From: Albidovulum sp.
GTDB taxonomy: Bacteria > Pseudomonadota > Alphaproteobacteria > Rhodobacterales > Rhodobacteraceae
Direction: 5' to 3'
Length of the DNA: 64,000 nt
Assembly (NCBI GenBank): GCA_028823855.1
Contig: JAPPFL010000006.1
Location: forward strand, 1 to 64,000
Shown: positions 49,771-62,071 of the stretch, one piece after another
Numbering within the stretch: position 1 is the stretch's first letter
Layout: every line of letters starts with the position of its first letter
Notes under the pieces: model-generated
Database searches by the model: none
Told to the model about the DNA's origin: nothing
What the model saw: the letters and a program-made list of their open reading frames with translations, nothing else
Position numbers and translations under genes: made by a program

Positions 49771-52700
49771 TCAGCTCTCGGCAGCCTCGAAACTTTCGGC
49801 GGAGCCTTCGGCCGCATCGCCGAAACCTGCAAAGTGGACCGGCAGCGCCGCCTGCGCGGATTCGCGCTCTTCAATGATCGCCTTGTCGCGCTCGGCGGCG
49901 ATTCTCCTGATTTCGGTCGTCGCGCTGCCGCTGCCCGCGGGAATCAGCCGCCCGACGATAACGTTTTCCTTGAGCCCCGCGAGCGTATCGCGCTTGCCTT
50001 GAATCGCGGCTTCCGTAAGCACGCGCGTCGTTTCCTGGAACGATGCCGCGGATATAAAGGAACGAGTCTGCAGCGCGGCCTTGGTAATGCCGAGCAAAAC
50101 CGGTCCTCCCCTCGCGGGTTCCCGGCCGTCCGCATCGGCTTTCGCGTTGATCTCGTCGAACTCAAGCTTGTCGACCTGCTCTCCCTTGAGAAGGGTTGTC
50201 TGCCCGGGATGGGTCACCTCCCACTTCTGCAGCATCTGCCTCACGATGACTTCGATGTGCTTGTCGTTGATTTTGACGCCCTGCAGGCGATAGACATCCT
50301 GAACCTCGTTGATCAGGTATTCCGCCAGCGCTTCCACGCCTAGTATCCGCAGTATGTCCTGCGGCGCGGGATTGCCGTCAACAAGGTAGTCGCCGGTGCG
50401 TACGAAATCCCCTTCCTGCACCGGAATATGCTTGCCCTTGGGAACCATGTAGTCGACCGGCGCGTCGTCGCTGCCCTCCAGCGGCTCCACCGTGATCCGC
50501 AGCTTGTTCTTGTAATTGCCCCGGAAACTGACCCGGCCGTCGATTTCCGAGATTATGGCATGGTCCTTGGGGCGCCGCGCCTCGAAAAGCTCGGCCACGC
50601 GCGGCAGGCCGCCTGTAATGTCCTTGGTCTTCGCGCCTTCCCGGGGGATTCGCGCGATCACGTCCCCCGCCGCGACGGATTCGCCGTCGTCCACCGAGAG
50701 AATGGCTCCCACGGACATCGAGTAGCTCGCAGGATTTCCGTTGTCGAGCAGGACCGTTGCGTCTTTCCTATCGACGATTCGTATCTCCGGCTTCATGTCG
50801 CTCGTCTTTTTGGTGGAATGCCAGTCGATCACGATTTTCTGCGCCATTCCGGTCGCTTCGTCCATTTCTTCGCGTATCGAAATCGGAGCGACAAGGTCGC
50901 TGAACCGGGCCGTGCCTCCCTTTTCCGCGATGATCGGAAGGGTATAGGGATCCCATTCGAAAAGCTTGTCGCCCCGTGAAACCGACTGATTCTCCGCGAC
51001 GAGAATTCGCGCGCCGTAGGAGAGCCTGTGAGCGGCTAGCTCGCGGCCGCCGTCGCCGAGTACCAGAAGCTCCATGTTGCGTCCGATCGCGGTCAGCACG
51101 CCGCTCGTATTGGTTAGCGTATTCTTGTTCCTGAACGCGACCACGCCATCGTGGCTGGCTTCGACAAACGACTGCTGCGCCGCTTCCGCGATGCCGCCGA
51201 TATGGAATGTCCGCATCGTAAGCTGCGTGCCGGGCTCGCCGATCGACTGCGCCGCGATGATCCCTACCGCTTCGCCGATGTTGACGGGCGTGCCGCGCGC
51301 GAGATCGCGGCCGTAGCACGCGGCGCATACGCCGTCGTCCGATTCGCAAGTCAGCGGAGAGCGAATTCTGGCTTGCAGAACGCCCATTCTTTCGATCGCT
51401 TCGGCATCGTTTTCGTCGATCAAGGCGCCCCGTTCGGCGATAACCGCGCCGCTTGCGGGATCGAGCACGTCTTCCGCGAGCACTCTTCCAAGTATCCTTT
51501 CGCCGATCGAAGACACGGTCTCGGAATCGCTGCCCGCGGACTGGACCGCGATTGACTTGTCGGTTCCGCAGTCCTCGGTCTTGACGATGCAATCCTGGGC
51601 AACATCCACGAGTCGCCTTGTCAGGTATCCCGAATTAGCTGTTTTGAGAGCGGTGTCGGCCAACCCCTTGCGAGCTCCGTGCGTCGAATTGAAATACTCG
51701 AGTACCGTCAACCCCTCCTTGAAGTTGGAAATAATTGGCGTTTCGATAATCTCGCCAGACGGCTTCGCCATGAGTCCGCGCATGCCCGCAAGCTGCTTCA
51801 TCTGCGCAGGAGAGCCGCGCGCTCCGGAATGCGACATCATGTAGACCGAGTTGGGCTCGCTCTCGCGGCCTTCGCCGTCGCGGCGCACGGCGGAGATTTC
51901 CTCCATCATCGCGTCCGCGACCTTGTCGGAGCACTTGGACCAGGCGTCGACGACCTTGTTGTACTTCTCGCCCTGCGTAATCAGCCCGTCCATGTAGTTG
52001 CGCTCGAATTCCGTTACCTGGCTGCGGGTGTCGTCCACGATGGACCACTTCACTTCCGGAACCACCATGTCGTCCTTGCCGAAGGAGATACCGGCCTTGA
52101 ACGCCTCGCGGAATCCCATCGCCATGATTTGGTCGCAGAAAATGATCGACTCTTTCTGCCCGCAGTAGCGGTAGACCGTGTCGATAACCTCCTGAACCTC
52201 GCGCTTGCGAAGAAGGCGATTCACGAGTTCAAACGGCGCCTTGGCGTTCAGGGGCAGCAGCGATCCGAGGAGCACGCGCCCGGGCGTCGTGTCGAATATT
52301 CGCTCCCTTTCGTCGCCGATCTCGCTGATGGTCTTTATTCGAGCCTTGATCTTGGCGTGCAAATGAACCGCGTTGACCGCCAGGGCGTGCTCGACCTCCG
52401 CGGAACATCCGAACAGCATGCCCTCGCCCTTCATGCCGTCGCGTTCCATCGTGATATAGTATAGGCCGAGGATCATGTCCTGCGACGGCACGATGATAGG
52501 CGTGCCGTTCGCCGGCGACAATACGTTGTTAGTCGACATCATTAGTACGCGAGCTTCAAGCTGGGCCTCTAGCGACAACGGAACATGAACCGCCATCTGG
52601 TCGCCGTCGAAATCGGCGTTGAAGGCGGAGCAGACGAGCGGGTGAAGCTGAATGGCCTTGCCTTCGATCAAAAGCGGTTCGAACGCCTGGATTCCCAGGC

Positions 52701-54012
52701 GATGAAGAGTCGGAGCGCGATTGAGAAGCACCGGATGCTCGCGAATAACCTCGTCGAGAATATCCCAGACCTCCTTGTCTTCGCTTTCGACGAGTTTCTT
52801 GGCCTGCTTCACGGTCGAAGACTTGCCGCGCTGTTCCAGGCGGGAGTAAATAAAGGGCTTAAAGAGCTCCAGGGCCATCTTCTTCGGCAGGCCGCACTGG
52901 TGCAGCTTCAGTTCCGGGCCGGTAACGATCACGGAGCGACCGGAAAAATCAACGCGTTTACCGAGCAGGTTCTGCCTGAAGCGGCCCTGCTTGCCCTTGA
53001 GCATGTCCGTCAGCGACTTTAGAGGCCGCTTGTTGGTTCCCGTGATCGTGCGCCCGCGGCGGCCATTGTCGAACAGCGCGTCGACCGATTCCTGAAGCAT
53101 CCGCTTTTCGTTGCGGACGATGATGTCCGGCGCCCTCAGCTCAATCAGCCGCTTCAGGCGGTTGTTGCGGTTGATGACGCGCCGATAGAGATCGTTGAGG
53201 TCGGAGGTCGCGAACCGGCCTCCGTCGAGCGGCACCAGCGGGCGAAGATCCGGCGGAATAACCGGAATGACCGTTAAAATCATCCATTCCGGGCGGTTGC
53301 CGGATTCGATGAAATTCTCGATCAGCTTGAGCCTCTTGGCGATCTTCTTGAGCTTTTGCTCGCTGGTCGTCTGCGAAAGGTCCGACCTGAGGAATTCCGC
53401 TTCGCTTTCCAGGTCGAGGTCCGCCAGCATGCCTCGGATGGTCTCCGCGCCGATTCCCGCCGAGAATGCGTCGCTGCCGAAGATGTCTTGGGCATCGAGG
53501 TAGTCTTCCTCGCTGAGCAGCTGGCCGGGCTTCAAATCGGTCAGGCCCGGCTCCACCACCACGTACTTCTCGAAATATAGGATCTGCGCCAAATCCTTCC
53601 GCGTCATGTCGAGCATGATTCCGATGCGGCTAGGAATGGAGTTGAAAAACCAGGTATGCGCGACGGGAGCCGCCAGCTGGATATGGCCCATGCGCTCGCG
53701 CCGGACCTTTTGCAGCGTCACTTCGACGCCGCATTTCTCGCACGTAACGCCCCGAAACTTCATGCGCTTGTACTTGCCGCAGAGGCATTCGTAGTCCTTG
53801 ATCGGCCCAAGGATCCTCGCGCAGAACAGACCGTCCCTTTCCGGCTTGAAAGTGCGGTAGTTGATCGTTTCAGGCTTCTTGATCTCGCCATAGGACCAGG
53901 AGAGGATTTTCTCCGGCGAAGCCAGGGAAATCCTGATTTCGTCAAAGTCGGTCGGGACGGCGCGTGGGCCGCCGAAATTGAAGTTTGTTAGTTCGCGATT
54001 CATTTCATGCAC
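49771..54012 (-). CDS. rpoC: RNA polymerase beta' subunit
   Basis: A 1413-aa catalytic subunit. The N-terminal zinc site is seen in [19 protein letters not shown], the active-site Mg loop is [12 protein letters not shown], and the second zinc cluster is near [19 protein letters not shown]. Length and order fit alphaproteobacterial RpoC. It lies 32 bp after rpoB. Confidence 0.98.
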   Translation of the reverse strand: MHEMNRELTNFNFGGPRAVPTDFDEIRISLASPEKILSWSYGEIKKPETINYRTFKPERDGLFCARILGPIKDYECLCGKYKRMKFRGVTCEKCGVEVTLQKVRRERMGHIQLAAPVAHTWFFNSIPSRIGIMLDMTRKDLAQILYFEKYVVVEPGLTDLKPGQLLSEEDYLDAQDIFGSDAFSAGIGAETIRGMLADLDLESEAEFLRSDLSQTTSEQKLKKIAKRLKLIENFIESGNRPEWMILTVIPVIPPDLRPLVPLDGGRFATSDLNDLYRRVINRNNRLKRLIELRAPDIIVRNEKRMLQESVDALFDNGRRGRTITGTNKRPLKSLTDMLKGKQGRFRQNLLGKRVDFSGRSVIVTGPELKLHQCGLPKKMALELFKPFIYSRLEQRGKSSTVKQAKKLVESEDKEVWDILDEVIREHPVLLNRAPTLHRLGIQAFEPLLIEGKAIQLHPLVCSAFNADFDGDQMAVHVPLSLEAQLEARVLMMSTNNVLSPANGTPIIVPSQDMILGLYYITMERDGMKGEGMLFGCSAEVEHALAVNAVHLHAKIKARIKTISEIGDERERIFDTTPGRVLLGSLLPLNAKAPFELVNRLLRKREVQEVIDTVYRYCGQKESIIFCDQIMAMGFREAFKAGISFGKDDMVVPEVKWSIVDDTRSQVTEFERNYMDGLITQGEKYNKVVDAWSKCSDKVADAMMEEISAVRRDGEGRESEPNSVYMMSHSGARGSPAQMKQLAGMRGLMAKPSGEIIETPIISNFKEGLTVLEYFNSTHGARKGLADTALKTANSGYLTRRLVDVAQDCIVKTEDCGTDKSIAVQSAGSDSETVSSIGERILGRVLAEDVLDPASGAVIAERGALIDENDAEAIERMGVLQARIRSPLTCESDDGVCAACYGRDLARGTPVNIGEAVGIIAAQSIGEPGTQLTMRTFHIGGIAEAAQQSFVEASHDGVVAFRNKNTLTNTSGVLTAIGRNMELLVLGDGGRELAAHRLSYGARILVAENQSVSRGDKLFEWDPYTLPIIAEKGGTARFSDLVAPISIREEMDEATGMAQKIVIDWHSTKKTSDMKPEIRIVDRKDATVLLDNGNPASYSMSVGAILSVDDGESVAAGDVIARIPREGAKTKDITGGLPRVAELFEARRPKDHAIISEIDGRVSFRGNYKNKLRITVEPLEGSDDAPVDYMVPKGKHIPVQEGDFVRTGDYLVDGNPAPQDILRILGVEALAEYLINEVQDVYRLQGVKINDKHIEVIVRQMLQKWEVTHPGQTTLLKGEQVDKLEFDEINAKADADGREPARGGPVLLGITKAALQTRSFISAASFQETTRVLTEAAIQGKRDTLAGLKENVIVGRLIPAGSGSATTEIRRIAAERDKAIIEERESAQAALPVHFAGFGDAAEGSAESFEAAES

Positions 54013-54044
54013 CGTATGCTGGAGGAAGAAAGGCGCGGTCGCCC

Positions 54045-57000
54045 CTACCTGTCTTCCTTTTGGTGAAGTTCCATGTTCAGGGCCAAGCCCCTCACTTCCT
54101 TTACGAGCACATTGAAGCTTTCCGGAACTCCGGTTTCGAATCTATCCTCGCCCTTGACGATGGCATCGTAGACCTTTGTTCGGCCGGAAACGTCGTCGGC
54201 CTTGACGGTAAGCATTTCTTGCAGCGTATAGGCGGCTCCGTAGGCCTCGAGCGCCCAAACTTCCATTTCGCCGAAGCGCTGCCCGCCGAATTGCGCCTTG
54301 CCGCCGAGAGGCTGCTGGGTAACCAGGCTGTACGGCCCGGTCGACCGAGCGTGGATCTTGTCGTCCACGAGATGGTGGAGCTTGAGTAGGTACTTCATGC
54401 CGACCGTAACCGGACGTGCGAATTTTTCGCCTGTTCTGCCGTCGTAGAGCTCCGATTGGCCCGAACTGTCGAAGCCGGCGCGCGCCAGGGCATCGTTCAC
54501 GTCCATCTCTTTAGCCCCGTCGAAAACGGGAGTGGCGATAGGCACGCCCGAGACCACTTTGCGCGCCGCCTCGAGCATGTCGTTCTCGGACATTCCGTCG
54601 ATCATTTCCCGGTAGGCCAAGTCGCCATAGGCTCTGCGAAGAGCGTCCCTGATGCGGTCGAGATCGCCCGATTTATCGAACGCCTCCAGCGCCTCGCCGA
54701 TCATTTCGCCCAGTCCGCGGGCGGCCCAGCCCATGTGTGTCTCAAGTATCTGGCCCACGTTCATGCGCGAAGGCACGCCGAGCGGATTAAGCACGACATC
54801 GACCGGCGTTCCGTCTTTCAGGAACGGCATGTCTTCGATAGCGACGACCTTTGAAACCACGCCCTTGTTTCCGTGGCGCCCCGCCATTTTGTCGCCCGGC
54901 TGGAGCTTGCGCTTGACCGCGATAAAGACCTTGACCATCTTCATGACGCCCGGCGGCAGATCGTCGCCGCGCCGAACCTTTTCGGCCTTGTCTTCGAATT
55001 TCGCCTTCAAAGACTTCTTCTGCTGCTGAAACTGCACGTGCAGCGCTTCCATGACCGAAGCGTCGCTCTCGTCCTCCAGGGCGAACTGCCACCACTGGCC
55101 GCGCGACAGCGTGCCCAGCAATTCCCTGGTGATTTCAGTCTTTCCCTTGATTCCCTTCGGGCCCTTGAGGGCCGTCTTGCCCAGAATCAGGGATTCCACG
55201 CGCGCGTAGAAATTCCGCTCCAGGATGGCGAGTTCGTCGCTATGGTCCTGGTTCAGGCGCATGATCTCTTCATATTCGATCTGCATGGCGCGCTCGTCCT
55301 TGTCGATTCCGTGCCGGTTGAACACCCGCACTTCGACGACCGTTCCGAAATCGCCGGGGGGAAGGCGAAGGGACGAGTCCCGGATGTCGGACGCCTTCTC
55401 GCCGAAAATTGCGCGAAGCAGCTTTTCCTCCGGCGTCATCGGCGACTCGCCCTTCGGGGTCACCTTGCCGACCAGAATGTCGCCCGGTCCGACCTCGGCA
55501 CCGATGTAGACGATGCCGGTCTCGTCGAGATTTCGCAGCGCCTCCTCGCCGACATTCGGAATGTCGCGCGTTATCTCCTCCGGGCCCAGCTTCGTATCCC
55601 GAGCGGCGACCTCATACTCTTCAATATGGACCGAGGAGAATACGTCGTCCTGCGCTATCCTTTCAGAGATCAGGATAGAGTCCTCGAAGTTGTATCCGTT
55701 CCATGGCATGAACGCCACGAGCACGTTGCGCCCCAGCGCCAGTTCGCCAAGATCCGTGGACGGCCCGTCGGCGATCACCTCGCCTCTCAGGACGGAGTCG
55801 CCTTTCTTTATCAGAGGCCTTTGGTTGATGCAGGTGTTCTGGTTCGAACGCTGGAACTTCTGAAGCCGGTAGATGTCGACTCCCGGGTCGCCCGGCTCGA
55901 GCGGCTCCGTTACGCGGACGACGATGCGCATGGCATCGACTTGGTCGACGATTCCGGACCGGCGCGCCATGACGGCGGCTCCCGAATCCTTGGCGACTAC
56001 GTCTTCGATTCCTGTTCCGACGAAGGGAGCTTCCGCCCGCAGAAGCGGAACCGCCTGGCGCTGCATGTTCGAACCCATCAAGGCGCGGTTCGCGTCGTCG
56101 TTCTCCAGGAAGGGAATCAGCGATGCCGCGACGGACACCAGCTGCTTCGGCGAAACATCGATAAAGTCGACGGTTTCGCGCGGGCAGAACATGAACTCTC
56201 CGCCTTTGCGCGCCGACACCATTTCGTTTATGAAACGGCCCTCGCTGTCGAGTCGCGCGTTGGCCTGCGCGATCGTATGGCGCATTTCCTCGGTCGCGGA
56301 CAAATAGCTAACGTCGTCGGTTACCTGGCAGTTGACGACTTTCCTGTACGGCGTTTCGATGAAACCGTACTTATTCACCCGCGAGTAGGTGGCAAGCGAG
56401 TTAATCAGGCCGATATTCGGGCCTTCCGGCGTTTCGATCGGGCAAATTCGCCCGTAATGAGTCAAATGGACATCGCGAACTTCGAATCCGGCGCGCTCGC
56501 GCGTGAGTCCGCCGGGCCCTAGAGCCGACAGCCGGCGCTTGTGCGTAACTTCCGCAAGCGGATTTGTCTGATCCATGAACTGCGACAGCTGAGACGAGCC
56601 GAAGAATTCCTTTACCGCCGCTGCCGCCGGCTTGGCATTGATCAAGTCCTGCGGCATGATTGTGTCGATTTCCACCGACGACATGCGTTCGCGAATGGTC
56701 CGGTCCATTCGCAGAAGCCCCAGGCGGTAGCAGTTCTCCATTAGTTCGCCGACGGAACGCACACGCCGGTTGCCCAAATGGTCGATATCGTCGATTTCGC
56801 CCTTTCCGTCGCGAAGGTCCACGAGAGCCTTGACGCAGGCGACTATGTCTTCGTTGCGCAGCGTCCTTTCCGTATCCGGCGCATCGAGCGCCAACCGCAT
56901 GTTCATCTTCACGCGGCCAACCGCCGAAAGATCGTATCGATCGGCGTCCTGGAATTGCTGTTCGAAAAGAATCTCCGACGTTTCCTCCGTCGGCGGCTCG

Positions 57001-58178
57001 CCGGGCCGCAAAATTCTGTATATGTCGAGAAGCGCCGTCTTGCGATCGTAATTCTTGTCGACGGCCATCGTATTGCGAATGTAGGGCCCGACGTTGACTC
57101 CGTCGATGTCAAGCGTGGGAATGCGGTCGACTCCATGGTCCAGCAGCAGCTTGAGCGTACCGCCCTTTAGCTCTTCGGCCTTGAATTCCGCCGTGATTTC
57201 GTCGCCCGCTTCAACCCAGATTTCGCCGGTCTCTTCGTTAATGATGTCTTTGGCTACGAAGCGTCCAATGATTTGTTCGAACGGAACTCTTATGTTTTCG
57301 ATTTCGCCCTTGGTCTGAAGAGACTTCGCCTTGCGCGGCGAAACCTTTTTGCCCAATTCCAGCACGACTTCGCCCGTTGCGGCGTCTACCACGTCTTCCT
57401 TTGGCTTAGTGCCGCTGTATCTTTCCGGAAAGAATTTCGTCGCCCAGGCGATACCGTCGTCCGTCAGAGCAAAGTCCACCGTGTCGTAGTAGGCGTCCAT
57501 GATGGCTTCCTGATCCATGCCAAGCGCAAATAGCATCGTCGTGACCGGCAGTTTCCGGCGGCGGTCGATGCGCACATAGACCAGATCTTTCGCGTCGAAC
57601 TCGAAGTCTATCCATGAACCCCTGTAGGGAATGATGCGGCACGTGAACAAAATCTTGCCCGACGAATGCGATTTCCCCTTGTCGTGGTCGAAGAAGACGC
57701 CGGGAGACCGGTGCATCTGCGAGACGATCACGCGCTCGGTGCCGTTAACGATGAACGTGCCGTTATCCGTCATGAGCGGCATGTCGCCCATGTAAACGTC
57801 CTGCTCCTTGCTGTTCTTGAAAGATCGGGCGCCCGTTTCCTCGTCGACATCGTAGATGACGAGGCGAAGCCTTACTTTAAGCGGCGCAGCATAGGTTATG
57901 TCGCGCTGGCGGCATTCCTCGACGTCGAACTTGGGATCCTCCAGCTGATAGGAATCGAATTCGAGAACGGACGTCTCGTTATAGTCCTTCATCGGAAACA
58001 CCGACTGGAAAACGCCTTGCAGGCCCTCGCCGTCCCTGTGTTCCTCCCCTTCACCGGATTCGAGGAACAGGTCATAGGAATTCTTCTGCACTTCGATCAG
58101 GTTGGGCAGCTCCAGGACTTCTCTGATCTTCCCGAAATTCCTCCGTATTCTTTTGCGCGAGGAGATAGAATTTTTCAT
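54045..58178 (-). CDS. rpoB: RNA polymerase beta subunit
   Basis: A 1377-aa subunit starting at the ATG at 58178 ([21 protein letters not shown]). Codons further upstream are open but not homologous and overlap a hairpin region. The rifampicin-pocket segment [20 protein letters not shown] followed by [12 protein letters not shown] is of the sensitive type. The C-terminal [20 protein letters not shown] is intact. Confidence 0.98.
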   Translation of the reverse strand: MKNSISSRKRIRRNFGKIREVLELPNLIEVQKNSYDLFLESGEGEEHRDGEGLQGVFQSVFPMKDYNETSVLEFDSYQLEDPKFDVEECRQRDITYAAPLKVRLRLVIYDVDEETGARSFKNSKEQDVYMGDMPLMTDNGTFIVNGTERVIVSQMHRSPGVFFDHDKGKSHSSGKILFTCRIIPYRGSWIDFEFDAKDLVYVRIDRRRKLPVTTMLFALGMDQEAIMDAYYDTVDFALTDDGIAWATKFFPERYSGTKPKEDVVDAATGEVVLELGKKVSPRKAKSLQTKGEIENIRVPFEQIIGRFVAKDIINEETGEIWVEAGDEITAEFKAEELKGGTLKLLLDHGVDRIPTLDIDGVNVGPYIRNTMAVDKNYDRKTALLDIYRILRPGEPPTEETSEILFEQQFQDADRYDLSAVGRVKMNMRLALDAPDTERTLRNEDIVACVKALVDLRDGKGEIDDIDHLGNRRVRSVGELMENCYRLGLLRMDRTIRERMSSVEIDTIMPQDLINAKPAAAAVKEFFGSSQLSQFMDQTNPLAEVTHKRRLSALGPGGLTRERAGFEVRDVHLTHYGRICPIETPEGPNIGLINSLATYSRVNKYGFIETPYRKVVNCQVTDDVSYLSATEEMRHTIAQANARLDSEGRFINEMVSARKGGEFMFCPRETVDFIDVSPKQLVSVAASLIPFLENDDANRALMGSNMQRQAVPLLRAEAPFVGTGIEDVVAKDSGAAVMARRSGIVDQVDAMRIVVRVTEPLEPGDPGVDIYRLQKFQRSNQNTCINQRPLIKKGDSVLRGEVIADGPSTDLGELALGRNVLVAFMPWNGYNFEDSILISERIAQDDVFSSVHIEEYEVAARDTKLGPEEITRDIPNVGEEALRNLDETGIVYIGAEVGPGDILVGKVTPKGESPMTPEEKLLRAIFGEKASDIRDSSLRLPPGDFGTVVEVRVFNRHGIDKDERAMQIEYEEIMRLNQDHSDELAILERNFYARVESLILGKTALKGPKGIKGKTEITRELLGTLSRGQWWQFALEDESDASVMEALHVQFQQQKKSLKAKFEDKAEKVRRGDDLPPGVMKMVKVFIAVKRKLQPGDKMAGRHGNKGVVSKVVAIEDMPFLKDGTPVDVVLNPLGVPSRMNVGQILETHMGWAARGLGEMIGEALEAFDKSGDLDRIRDALRRAYGDLAYREMIDGMSENDMLEAARKVVSGVPIATPVFDGAKEMDVNDALARAGFDSSGQSELYDGRTGEKFARPVTVGMKYLLKLHHLVDDKIHARSTGPYSLVTQQPLGGKAQFGGQRFGEMEVWALEAYGAAYTLQEMLTVKADDVSGRTKVYDAIVKGEDRFETGVPESFNVLVKEVRGLALNMELHQKEDR

Positions 58179-58358
58179 TTTCGGATGTTTCCCGGTGTAT
58201 GTGCGCCGTCGGACCTCCGCCGGGCGGCGGGACCGATTGGCTGTCGCGTAGCGACCGGCCCAATTCTTGCGGGCGATGCCACCTTCCCGCTCCCGGTCCG
58301 TTCGCCACGCCTGTCGCAAAGTTCCCGCGTTCGACGAACTCTGTGAAAGGCGCGGGCG

Positions 58359-58382
58359 GCCGAGCCCCGTCCGGAGCTCGGC
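58359..58382 (-). terminator. rplL-rpoB intergenic hairpin (attenuator or processing site)
   Basis: On the minus strand the arms gccgagc and gctcggc pair over 7 bp and can extend by 3 more pairs (one G-U) around a 4-base loop. It begins 17 bases after the rplL stop, inside the 221-bp rplL-rpoB gap. No T-run follows. Its position matches the partial attenuator and RNase III site known in other proteobacteria; the function here is inferred. Confidence 0.6.
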
Positions 58383-58399
58383 ATTCGCGTCTGGATTCG

Positions 58400-58783
58400 C
58401 TAGGTGAGCTCTACCTCCGCCCCAACCGCTTCCAGCTTTTCCTTTATGTCGTTTGCCTCTTCCTTCGAGACGGCTTCCTTGACGGCCTTGCCGCCGGCCT
58501 CGACTAGTTCCTTCGCATCCTTCAGGCCAAGACCGGTTATGGCGCGAACTTCCTTGATTACGCTTACTTTCTGCTGTCCGAAGGATTTCAATACGACATT
58601 GAATTCCGTCTGCTCGGCAGCTTCTTCGGCGGCCTGGTCGCCGCCTGCCGGCGCGGCCATCATTACCGCTCCGCCGGCAGCCGGCTCGATGCCGTACTTA
58701 TCCTTTAGGATGTCTTTTAGTTCCTGCGCCTCGAGAAGCGTCAATCCGACGATTTCCTCGGCGATTTTATTCAAGTCAGCCAT
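58400..58783 (-). CDS. rplL: Ribosomal protein L7/L12
   Basis: A 127-aa stalk protein: an N-terminal dimerisation helix, an Ala/Gly hinge ([14 protein letters not shown]), and a C-terminal domain [21 protein letters not shown] that recruits translation factors. It lies 78 bp after rplJ. Confidence 0.97.
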   Translation of the reverse strand: MADLNKIAEEIVGLTLLEAQELKDILKDKYGIEPAAGGAVMMAAPAGGDQAAEEAAEQTEFNVVLKSFGQQKVSVIKEVRAITGLGLKDAKELVEAGGKAVKEAVSKEEANDIKEKLEAVGAEVELT

Positions 58784-58861
58784 GTTTACGTTCCAGTTCG
58801 ATTGCTTGTGGTCCAGCGCGACGGGATTCCGTTCTTCGCGCGTCCTCGCAGTTGCTTTGTC

Positions 58862-59377
58862 TCATGCCGCCGCCTTTTCTTCGATCGTTTCCAATATGGA
58901 AGCCAAGTTCGAAGCAGGCGCGCCGATCGCTCCGGCGACGCTGGATGCCGGCGAAATTATGCATCCAACGAGGCTGGCCAGCAGTTCTTCGCGCGACGGC
59001 ATTGCCGCCACCGCCTTGACTGCCGCAGAATCAAGAACCTTTCCGCTCATCGCTCCGCCAAGAACCACTAGCTTGCGGTTTTTCCTGGCGTAGGCATCAA
59101 CGACCTTGGCAGCGCATACCGGATCCTCCGAGTACGCTAGCACGGTCATGCCGTTCAACAAATTCGACATGCCTTCGCAGTTCGAATCCTTGAGCGCGAT
59201 TTTTGCGAGCCTGTTCTTGGCGACGCGAACGAAACCCCCGGCATCTCGCATGCTTTTCCGGAAGTCCTGCATCTCCGCAACCGTGAGGCCGGCGTAGTGC
59301 GCAACTACGACGACGCCAGAGCTCTCGAAGATCTGGCCGAGCTCCTCGACCACCTTTTCTTTCCCGGCTCTATCCAC
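58862..59377 (-). CDS. rplJ: Ribosomal protein L10
   Basis: A 171-aa stalk base ([35 protein letters not shown]). In other bacteria L10 represses its own mRNA through a leader. The 262-bp gap before it, after rplA, could hold such a leader, though I did not resolve its fold. Confidence 0.96.
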   Translation of the reverse strand: MDRAGKEKVVEELGQIFESSGVVVVAHYAGLTVAEMQDFRKSMRDAGGFVRVAKNRLAKIALKDSNCEGMSNLLNGMTVLAYSEDPVCAAKVVDAYARKNRKLVVLGGAMSGKVLDSAAVKAVAAMPSREELLASLVGCIISPASSVAGAIGAPASNLASILETIEEKAAA

Positions 59378-59639
59378 AGTCTTGCTCCAGTTTATGGAAG
59401 GGTCGCCCCCTCCGGTTCAGTTGCGCCGGCGTAGTGCCGGCCTTGGGTCCGCGACTCCGGGTTCCGATTAAACCGCTCGGAAGCGCAGCTCCCGCGTGAT
59501 CACTTCGTTTCCCGTCTCAGGCAGGAATTACGAATCCGGGCCAAGGCCCGTTTTCACCCACCGTCTCGGACAGAACGGCGGAACCAAAAGGCGCCGCCGC
59601 ATTCCCCGCCCCGTCGTCGGAGCGGCGAATTCCTTTCCG

Positions 59640-60335
59640 TCAACCGGCCGCCGAAGCCGGATCGACTGTAATGCCCGGCCCCATGGTGGAGCTCAGGGCT
59701 ATTTTCCTAACGTAAGTGCCCTTGGCGCCAGTTGGCTTGGCCCGGTAGATCGCGCCTACGAAAGCGCGGATGTTTTCCGCCAGGTTGGCATCTGCGAACG
59801 ATACTTTTCCGACGCCGGCGTGAACTACGCCCGCCCGCTGCGTGCGGAACTGAACCTCTCCGCCCTTGGCGCTCTTGACCGCTTCCGCCACGTCCTGCGT
59901 TACGGTCCCGACTTTCGGATTGGGCATCAAGTTCCGGGGGCCGAGAATCCTGCCGAGTCGACCGACGATCGGCATCATGTCCGGCGTCGCAATGCACCTT
60001 TCGAAATCTATCTTCCCGCTCTTGACGGATTCCATCAAATCCTCCGCCCCGACGATGTCAGCTCCCGCTTCCGAGGCTTCAGCAGCCTTCGCGCCGCGCG
60101 CGAAAACGGCGACCCTCACGGATTTGCCGGTTCCGTTCGGAAGGACTACTTTTCCGCGCACGATTTGGTCGGCATGCCTTGGGTCGACTCCAAGTTTCAT
60201 GGAAATCTCGACCGACTCGTCGAACTTGGCGGAAGCGTTCTTCTTGATCATCGAAACCGCTTCCTCGACCGTCACTAGGGACTTGCCAACGAACTCTTCT
60301 TTTGCCGCGCGCCACCTTTTCCCGCTTTTTGCCAT
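59640..60335 (-). CDS. rplA: Ribosomal protein L1
   Basis: A 231-aa mobile-stalk protein ([19 protein letters not shown], then [15 protein letters not shown], the rRNA-binding signature). It lies 5 bp after rplK and can repress that operon in other bacteria. Confidence 0.97.
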   Translation of the reverse strand: MAKSGKRWRAAKEEFVGKSLVTVEEAVSMIKKNASAKFDESVEISMKLGVDPRHADQIVRGKVVLPNGTGKSVRVAVFARGAKAAEASEAGADIVGAEDLMESVKSGKIDFERCIATPDMMPIVGRLGRILGPRNLMPNPKVGTVTQDVAEAVKSAKGGEVQFRTQRAGVVHAGVGKVSFADANLAENIRAFVGAIYRAKPTGAKGTYVRKIALSSTMGPGITVDPASAAG

Positions 60336-60340
60336 TCTGA

Positions 60341-60769
60341 TCAGCCCTTTACTTCGATACCCATCGAGCGCGCCGATCCCGCGATTATTTTCATCGCGGC
60401 CTCGACGTTTTCAGTATTCAGATCCTTCATTTTCGCCTCCGCGATTTCGCGAACCTGCGAAACGGTTACCGAGCCTACAACTTCCCGGCCGGGCGCGTTG
60501 GCCGCGCTCTCCAGTCCCGCCGCCTTCTTAAGATAGTACGACGCCGGCGCGGTCCTTATCTCTATCGAAAAAGATTTGTCCTGATAGTAGGTTATAATTG
60601 TCGGGCATGGGATCCCGGGTTCCAGATGCTGCGTCGAAGCATTGAAGGACTTGCAGAATTCCATAATGTTTATTCCGCGCTGGCCCAGCGCCGGGCCTAC
60701 GGGCGGAGAGGGGTTTGCCTGCCCCGCATTCACTTGCAACTTGAGTTGACCCGCGAGTTTTTTGGCCAT
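60341..60769 (-). CDS. rplK: Ribosomal protein L11
   Basis: A 142-aa GTPase-centre protein ([20 protein letters not shown], then [13 protein letters not shown], and a C-terminal rRNA-binding domain ending in [13 protein letters not shown]). It lies 65 bp after nusG. Confidence 0.97.
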   Translation of the reverse strand: MAKKLAGQLKLQVNAGQANPSPPVGPALGQRGINIMEFCKSFNASTQHLEPGIPCPTIITYYQDKSFSIEIRTAPASYYLKKAAGLESAANAPGREVVGSVTVSQVREIAEAKMKDLNTENVEAAMKIIAGSARSMGIEVKG

Positions 60770-60834
60770 GCGGCCTTCTCCTTCTTGCTACAAGAGCGCC
60801 GACGAATGGCGCCGAGCGGCTTCCTCGAGGCTAT

Positions 60835-61368
60835 TCACGCCTGTTTGGATACCTGCGTATATTCAAGCTCAACCGGCGTAGCTCGCCCGAAAATTGACAC
60901 CGACACTGTCAACCTGGCTTGCTCCTCGTCGATTCCCTCGACCATTCCGGAAAATCCTTCAAATGGCCCGTCAATCACGTTTACCATTTCCCCGACATCG
61001 AACGAGATCAGCGCCCTCGGCTGTTCGATGGCCTGTTCGGCTCGCCGAAGTATTCCTTCCACTTCGCCTTCACGCATCGGAGTCGGCTTTCCCGGAGGAC
61101 CGAGAAACCCGCTGACCCTGTTAATGGAATTGATCAGGTGGTAGCCCCTGTCCGTCATCTCCATTTTCAACAGAACATAACCCGGCATGTAGCGGCGCTC
61201 TTTTTGGACTTTTTTCCCCCGGCGGATCTCGATAACGTCCTCGGCGGGAACGACCACTTCTTCTATTTGGTCCGACAGATTTTCCTGTTCAACTGCCAAT
61301 CTGATTTGTTCAGCCACGCGCTTTTCGAAATTGGACAACACGCTTATCGAATACCAGCGCTTTGCCAT
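60835..61368 (-). CDS. nusG: Transcription elongation factor NusG
   Basis: A 177-aa factor with the NGN domain (KRWYSISVLSNFEKRVAEQI, RRYMPGYVLLKMEM) and a C-terminal KOW domain (FDVGEMVNVIDGPFEGFSG). It couples RNA polymerase to Rho or the ribosome. I use the ATG at 61368. It is separated from secE by 505 bp with a terminator-like element, unlike the usual tight secE-nusG pair. Confidence 0.96.
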   Translation of the reverse strand: MAKRWYSISVLSNFEKRVAEQIRLAVEQENLSDQIEEVVVPAEDVIEIRRGKKVQKERRYMPGYVLLKMEMTDRGYHLINSINRVSGFLGPPGKPTPMREGEVEGILRRAEQAIEQPRALISFDVGEMVNVIDGPFEGFSGMVEGIDEEQARLTVSVSIFGRATPVELEYTQVSKQA

Positions 61369-61873
61369 TTCCAACGTACTCCTAGCTCGAACGCGCAGCT
61401 ACGGGGCGTTATTCGGGCTCTGTTTGCTAGCCTGATCCAGACTCAAAAAAAAGAACGCCCGTTCCCAAGTCGGAACGCAGCGAATCATAGGATGAATAGC
61501 TTATCAAATTTCACCGGCAAGCGCAATACGAAATTTTGCGCGGGCAATACTCGCCGAAATCGCTTAGATTCCGGCAATTTCCGGATCTCCTTTGCGAATC
61601 TTGCGACGAGGAACTCTTGCTGGCTCCCATGGCGCACAAGCGCGGATTGACATGATTTTAAAGATCCGCCTCCATTTTCCGGGCCTGAGCTACCAAGCAG
61701 TTGGCGAACAGGCGGTTTCCCAAAAGCGATACGCAATACTGATCAAATTGATTGTCGGCTTGATCCATGAATTCCTGCCCGTTTCAGCGGAATGTCTTGA
61801 ACACTCTTGACGGGATCGCTTTCGGCTGCACCCCCTACTCTATCCCAGCCTCGGCGTACCGCAAAAATCGCGT
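61369..61873 (-). other. 505-bp secE-nusG gap without a gene
   Basis: No protein-like frame was recognised in this gap. It contains the terminator-like element at 61445-61477. The remainder shows nothing I can name. In most bacteria secE and nusG are adjacent or a few bases apart. Confidence 0.5.
61445..61477 (-). terminator. Terminator/attenuator-like element upstream of nusG
   Basis: On the minus strand: arm CGTTCC (61477-61472), loop of 6, arm GGAACG (61465-61460), then GGCGTTC and eight T residues (61452-61445). The last GTTC can alternatively pair with the GAAC of the second arm, giving a small hairpin immediately before the T-run. The two pairings exclude each other, as in an attenuator. 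It lies 76 bp before the nusG start. Confidence 0.5.
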
Positions 61874-62071
61874 CTAACCGAAGACGCCAAGAATTCCGGA
61901 AAGCCCGAATCGAATTACCTGGTCGATTAGGAAGAAAAACAGCGAGGCAATCGCGGCCATGATGAATACCATGACGGTGGTTACGAAGAGCTCGCGCCGC
62001 GTAGGCCAAACGATTTTGGACACCTCCGACCGGACTTCTTGCATAAATCGGAATGGATTGGTCTTGGCCAT
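61874..62071 (-). CDS. secE: Protein translocase subunit SecE
   Basis: A 65-aa protein of the short, single-helix type (FMQEVRSEVSKIVWPTRRE, then one transmembrane segment). It clamps SecY. The start is the ATG at 62071 (MAKTNPFRF); upstream in-frame codons are not homologous. No tRNA-Trp gene, a frequent neighbour, was found upstream. Confidence 0.93.
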   Translation of the reverse strand: MAKTNPFRFMQEVRSEVSKIVWPTRRELFVTTVMVFIMAAIASLFFFLIDQVIRFGLSGILGVFG

